From an uncultured Flavobacteriales bacterium (GTDB taxonomy: Bacteria; Bacteroidota; Bacteroidia; Flavobacteriales_D; Sanyastnellaceae), in assembly GCA_938082505.1 (NCBI GenBank), contig CALLLH010000001.1:1-63267 (forward strand): 63,267 bases of DNA. The letters are read 5' to 3'. How positions within the stretch are numbered: the first letter of the stretch is position 1; each line of letters starts with the position of its first letter. The notes beneath the pieces are model-generated. The model made no database searches. It was not told the DNA's origin and saw nothing but the letters and a program-made list of their open reading frames with translations. This document shows, in pieces, positions 61,249-63,267 of the stretch. Made by a program: the position numbers and the translations under genes.

Positions 61249-63267
61249 TCAGGCAGTCACAGTGAGCTGTGCCACCTCGTGCGACCGGCGGAAAATCTTG
61301 TTGCTGAGCGCCCGGTCCAGCAACAGGCCCTCGATGTTTACGGTGCGCCCATCGGTCATGGTCACCTCGATTCCGGCCTTGTCGGCTCCACGCTTGTGCA
61401 CCACAGGAACCTGGCACACGGTGTAGGCCAAACTTCCCGGGGTCAATTCGATGGTCTGCGGCTGTTGTTTCACGTCGAAGTATTCGAAAACCGCGGGTTC
61501 GGTCAGGAATTCCCCGTCGTGCATCAATGCGCGGTCGAAATGGAGCTGGCCGTTTGAAACGCGCACGCCCAGTTCTCCCAATCTGCAGAGCAGGTCCTCC
61601 TTGACCTGTCCGGTCATGCCCGGCTGCTGGGCACCCTTTCCGCCCGGCGTATGCGAATAGGGGTCTGTCGGGAACGCGCCGTACAATTCAGGAGACTTGT
61701 GCGCGCCAATGCCCGCATTGATTTCGAAGTAGTGGTCGAACAGCCGGCCCACCACGTCCTGGGATTCCGATTGTTCCACGGCTGATTTCAGGACTTCGAA
61801 CACGGCCAAACGGAGTTTGGACACCATGTGCCAGTAGATGGAACCCAATCCCTCGTAGCCGAAGAAGGTGCCGGAGCGGCCGGTGAACGACTTGTGGTCG
61901 AAAATGCTTTCGTAGACCGCTTCAATCTTTTGCTGCTCGGCTGCCACGAGGGGTTGGTACCGCTCGGGCAACGCGGAAAGGGCCGCGCGCAGCGCTTGGA
62001 CATTGTTGAAGTTGCCGTTGAAGTGGAATCCGCCGTTGCAATCCTGCGTCACGATGTCGCCGTTGCCGTCCGCCACCAGTTTGGACAAGAGGCTGGAGCC
62101 GGACACCGCCCCAGGGTCCACGTTGTTCTTGTCCAGGAAACGGGGGAGGGATTTGTTGGGGTACAGGATGTAGCTGTACTGGTCTTCCCTGAAAAGGCCG
62201 CTGGCCTTGAGCGCATCGAGTACCTCAAGGCTCGCCTTGGCATCCAACAGGCCCGAGCTGAGGACAGCGACCTGTCCTTCGAGCATTTCAGGCAGGTGGC
62301 TGATGTCGATGCCACCGTCCTGCTCGACGGTCATGAGGTTGTAGGCATGGTACAAGCCGTCGCTGCGCTTGTTGGCTGCCATGGAATGCTCCAGGTGGTC
62401 CAGGGCCACATTGACGAAGGTCAGCAGGTCGGCCAACTTCAGCGCGGATTTGTGGCCGGAGAAATCTTCCCCGTAGATCTTCTGCCGGTAGTCGCTGGAG
62501 GCGCTGCCCAGTCCGTCGAGGATGGTGCGCCGCTGGGCATTGGAAATGGCGCCTGAAGTCAAGGCTTGATGCTCTTTGAGCGTGGCGCTCATGCGGTTGA
62601 AGCAGGCGAGCAGTTCCACCGAAATCTGGACCTCCTGTTGCGCCGTTTGCGACAGTAACCCCTTGAAATAGACCAGGAAGCGGCGCAGGTAGTAGAGGGT
62701 CACCATGGACACGCCGTTTCCGACGAGGGCGTTGTTGGCGTCGTTCCACTCGGGGCGCTGGGTGTTCATCCAGATGCCGCCCTCGGGGATGAAGTTGGCC
62801 ACCTTGGCGAGCATGGTCGCCATGATCTTCTCGATGAAATTGACCTTGTAGATGAACACGTGGGTCTCGCGAAGGAGGGCACCATCCCCACCGATTTCAT
62901 CCTTCTTGAACTCCACCTTCTGCTCCCGTTCATGATCGAACTCGATGGTGTTCTTGGGATCTTTCAGCAGCTCATCATAGGCCTTGATCCGGTAGGGGAC
63001 ATTGGCGTAGACAAAGGAGTCATTCTGGAAATACTCCTCCAGCTTCTCGGGGTAGTAGGCCCGCAGGAATTCCAGGAACTTCAGCAGATAAATGATCTGG
63101 TGGTCCCCCCAGTAGCCGATGTACGACCACGGGTTGTCCGGCTCAATGGTCTCCCATTCGAAGCCGTCCTTGAAGACGCGATAGGGGTTGTATCCGTCGA
63201 AAGTGGTGGCGTTGAGGAACTTGAAGATCATGCCCTCGATGAACTCGGGGTAGGCGTGGACCAGGGC
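61249..63267 (-). CDS. large protein, possible GH149-type beta-1,3-glucan phosphorylase, 5' end outside window
   Basis: A minus-strand frame open to the right edge; the visible 672 residues are the C-terminal part. Segments WSYIGYWGDHQIIYLLKFLE and GIWMNTQRPEWNDANNALVG, and the Asp/Trp-rich aromatic clusters, recall inverting glucan phosphorylases (GH94/GH149/GH161 group). The size (above 670 residues visible) and a cytoplasmic-type composition fit GH149 beta-1,3-oligoglucan phosphorylase. I make this call from context and partial recall, so it may be another large family. Phosphorolysis of laminarin oligosaccharides would suit the neighbouring GH17, GH30 and transporter genes. It is the first visible gene of that operon. 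Confidence 0.4.
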   Translation of the reverse strand, partial: ALVHAYPEFIEGMIFKFLNATTFDGYNPYRVFKDGFEWETIEPDNPWSYIGYWGDHQIIYLLKFLEFLRAYYPEKLEEYFQNDSFVYANVPYRIKAYDELLKDPKNTIEFDHEREQKVEFKKDEIGGDGALLRETHVFIYKVNFIEKIMATMLAKVANFIPEGGIWMNTQRPEWNDANNALVGNGVSMVTLYYLRRFLVYFKGLLSQTAQQEVQISVELLACFNRMSATLKEHQALTSGAISNAQRRTILDGLGSASSDYRQKIYGEDFSGHKSALKLADLLTFVNVALDHLEHSMAANKRSDGLYHAYNLMTVEQDGGIDISHLPEMLEGQVAVLSSGLLDAKASLEVLDALKASGLFREDQYSYILYPNKSLPRFLDKNNVDPGAVSGSSLLSKLVADGNGDIVTQDCNGGFHFNGNFNNVQALRAALSALPERYQPLVAAEQQKIEAVYESIFDHKSFTGRSGTFFGYEGLGSIYWHMVSKLRLAVFEVLKSAVEQSESQDVVGRLFDHYFEINAGIGAHKSPELYGAFPTDPYSHTPGGKGAQQPGMTGQVKEDLLCRLGELGVRVSNGQLHFDRALMHDGEFLTEPAVFEYFDVKQQPQTIELTPGSLAYTVCQVPVVHKRGADKAGIEVTMTDGRTVNIEGLLLDRALSNKIFRRSHEVAQLTVTA

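Overview
The window reads as a chromosomal segment from a member of the Bacteroidota, most likely a marine, polysaccharide-degrading, relatively GC-rich relative of the Flavobacteriales. The signs are a SusC/SusD pair, several secreted proteins with type IX secretion (T9SS) C-terminal sorting domains, Bacteroidota-type promoter elements (TTG ... TAnnTTTG), few clear Shine-Dalgarno sequences, and laminarin-type glucan enzymes. No rRNA, tRNA, insertion sequence, prophage or CRISPR array was seen.

Layout. (1) 1-5.3 kb: a truncated PNGase F-like lipoprotein gene, a tiny zinc-ribbon protein and a giant secreted BNR/PKD/LamG protein with a dockerin-like tail. (2) 5.3-8.45 kb: a four-gene cysteine operon (cysM, JAMM protease, MoaD/ThiS-like sulfur carrier, MoeZ-like activating enzyme). 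It is preceded by a short reading frame with six consecutive Cys codons and an intrinsic terminator, i.e. a candidate cysteine attenuator. (3) 8.4-17.1 kb: two membrane proteins, an FG-GAP/ASPIC protein with a dockerin-like tail, and a 1536-residue repeat protein. (4) 17.6-28.5 kb: a minus-strand polysaccharide utilisation locus (GH3, T9SS-tailed E-set protein, SusC, SusD, PKD lipoprotein, GH16), predicted to act on beta-1,3-glucan. (5) 28.6-30.5 kb: DUF4920 protein, CxxCH lipoprotein, purU.

(6) 30.5-31.3 kb: about 750 bases without a convincing gene. On the minus strand this stretch has at least eight GNRA and three UUCG tetraloop hairpins, a possible long-range closing helix and a terminal hairpin with a U-tract. 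I interpret it as a large structured non-coding RNA that I cannot assign to a known class. (7) 31.4-42.5 kb: a T9SS repeat protein and housekeeping genes (DinB-like, sulfotransferase, GreA-like, cold-shock protein, fatty acid desaturase, BipA). (8) 42.7-46.3 kb: a probable metal-uptake operon (His/Cys-rich secreted protein, TonB receptor, DUF4625 lipoprotein). (9) 46.4-55.1 kb: glyA, cutC, GH20 hexosaminidase, a T9SS beta-helix protein and an M1 aminopeptidase. (10) 55.1-63.3 kb: a second beta-glucan cluster (two GH17-like enzymes, a GPH-type sugar transporter, a two-catalytic-domain GH30 fusion, and a large protein cut by the window edge that may be a glucan phosphorylase).

The two glucan clusters make a coherent pathway: GH16 and GH17 cut the beta-1,3 backbone, GH30 removes beta-1,6 branches, SusC/D imports oligosaccharides, GH3 finishes them, and the second cluster adds an inner-membrane transporter plus possible cytoplasmic processing.
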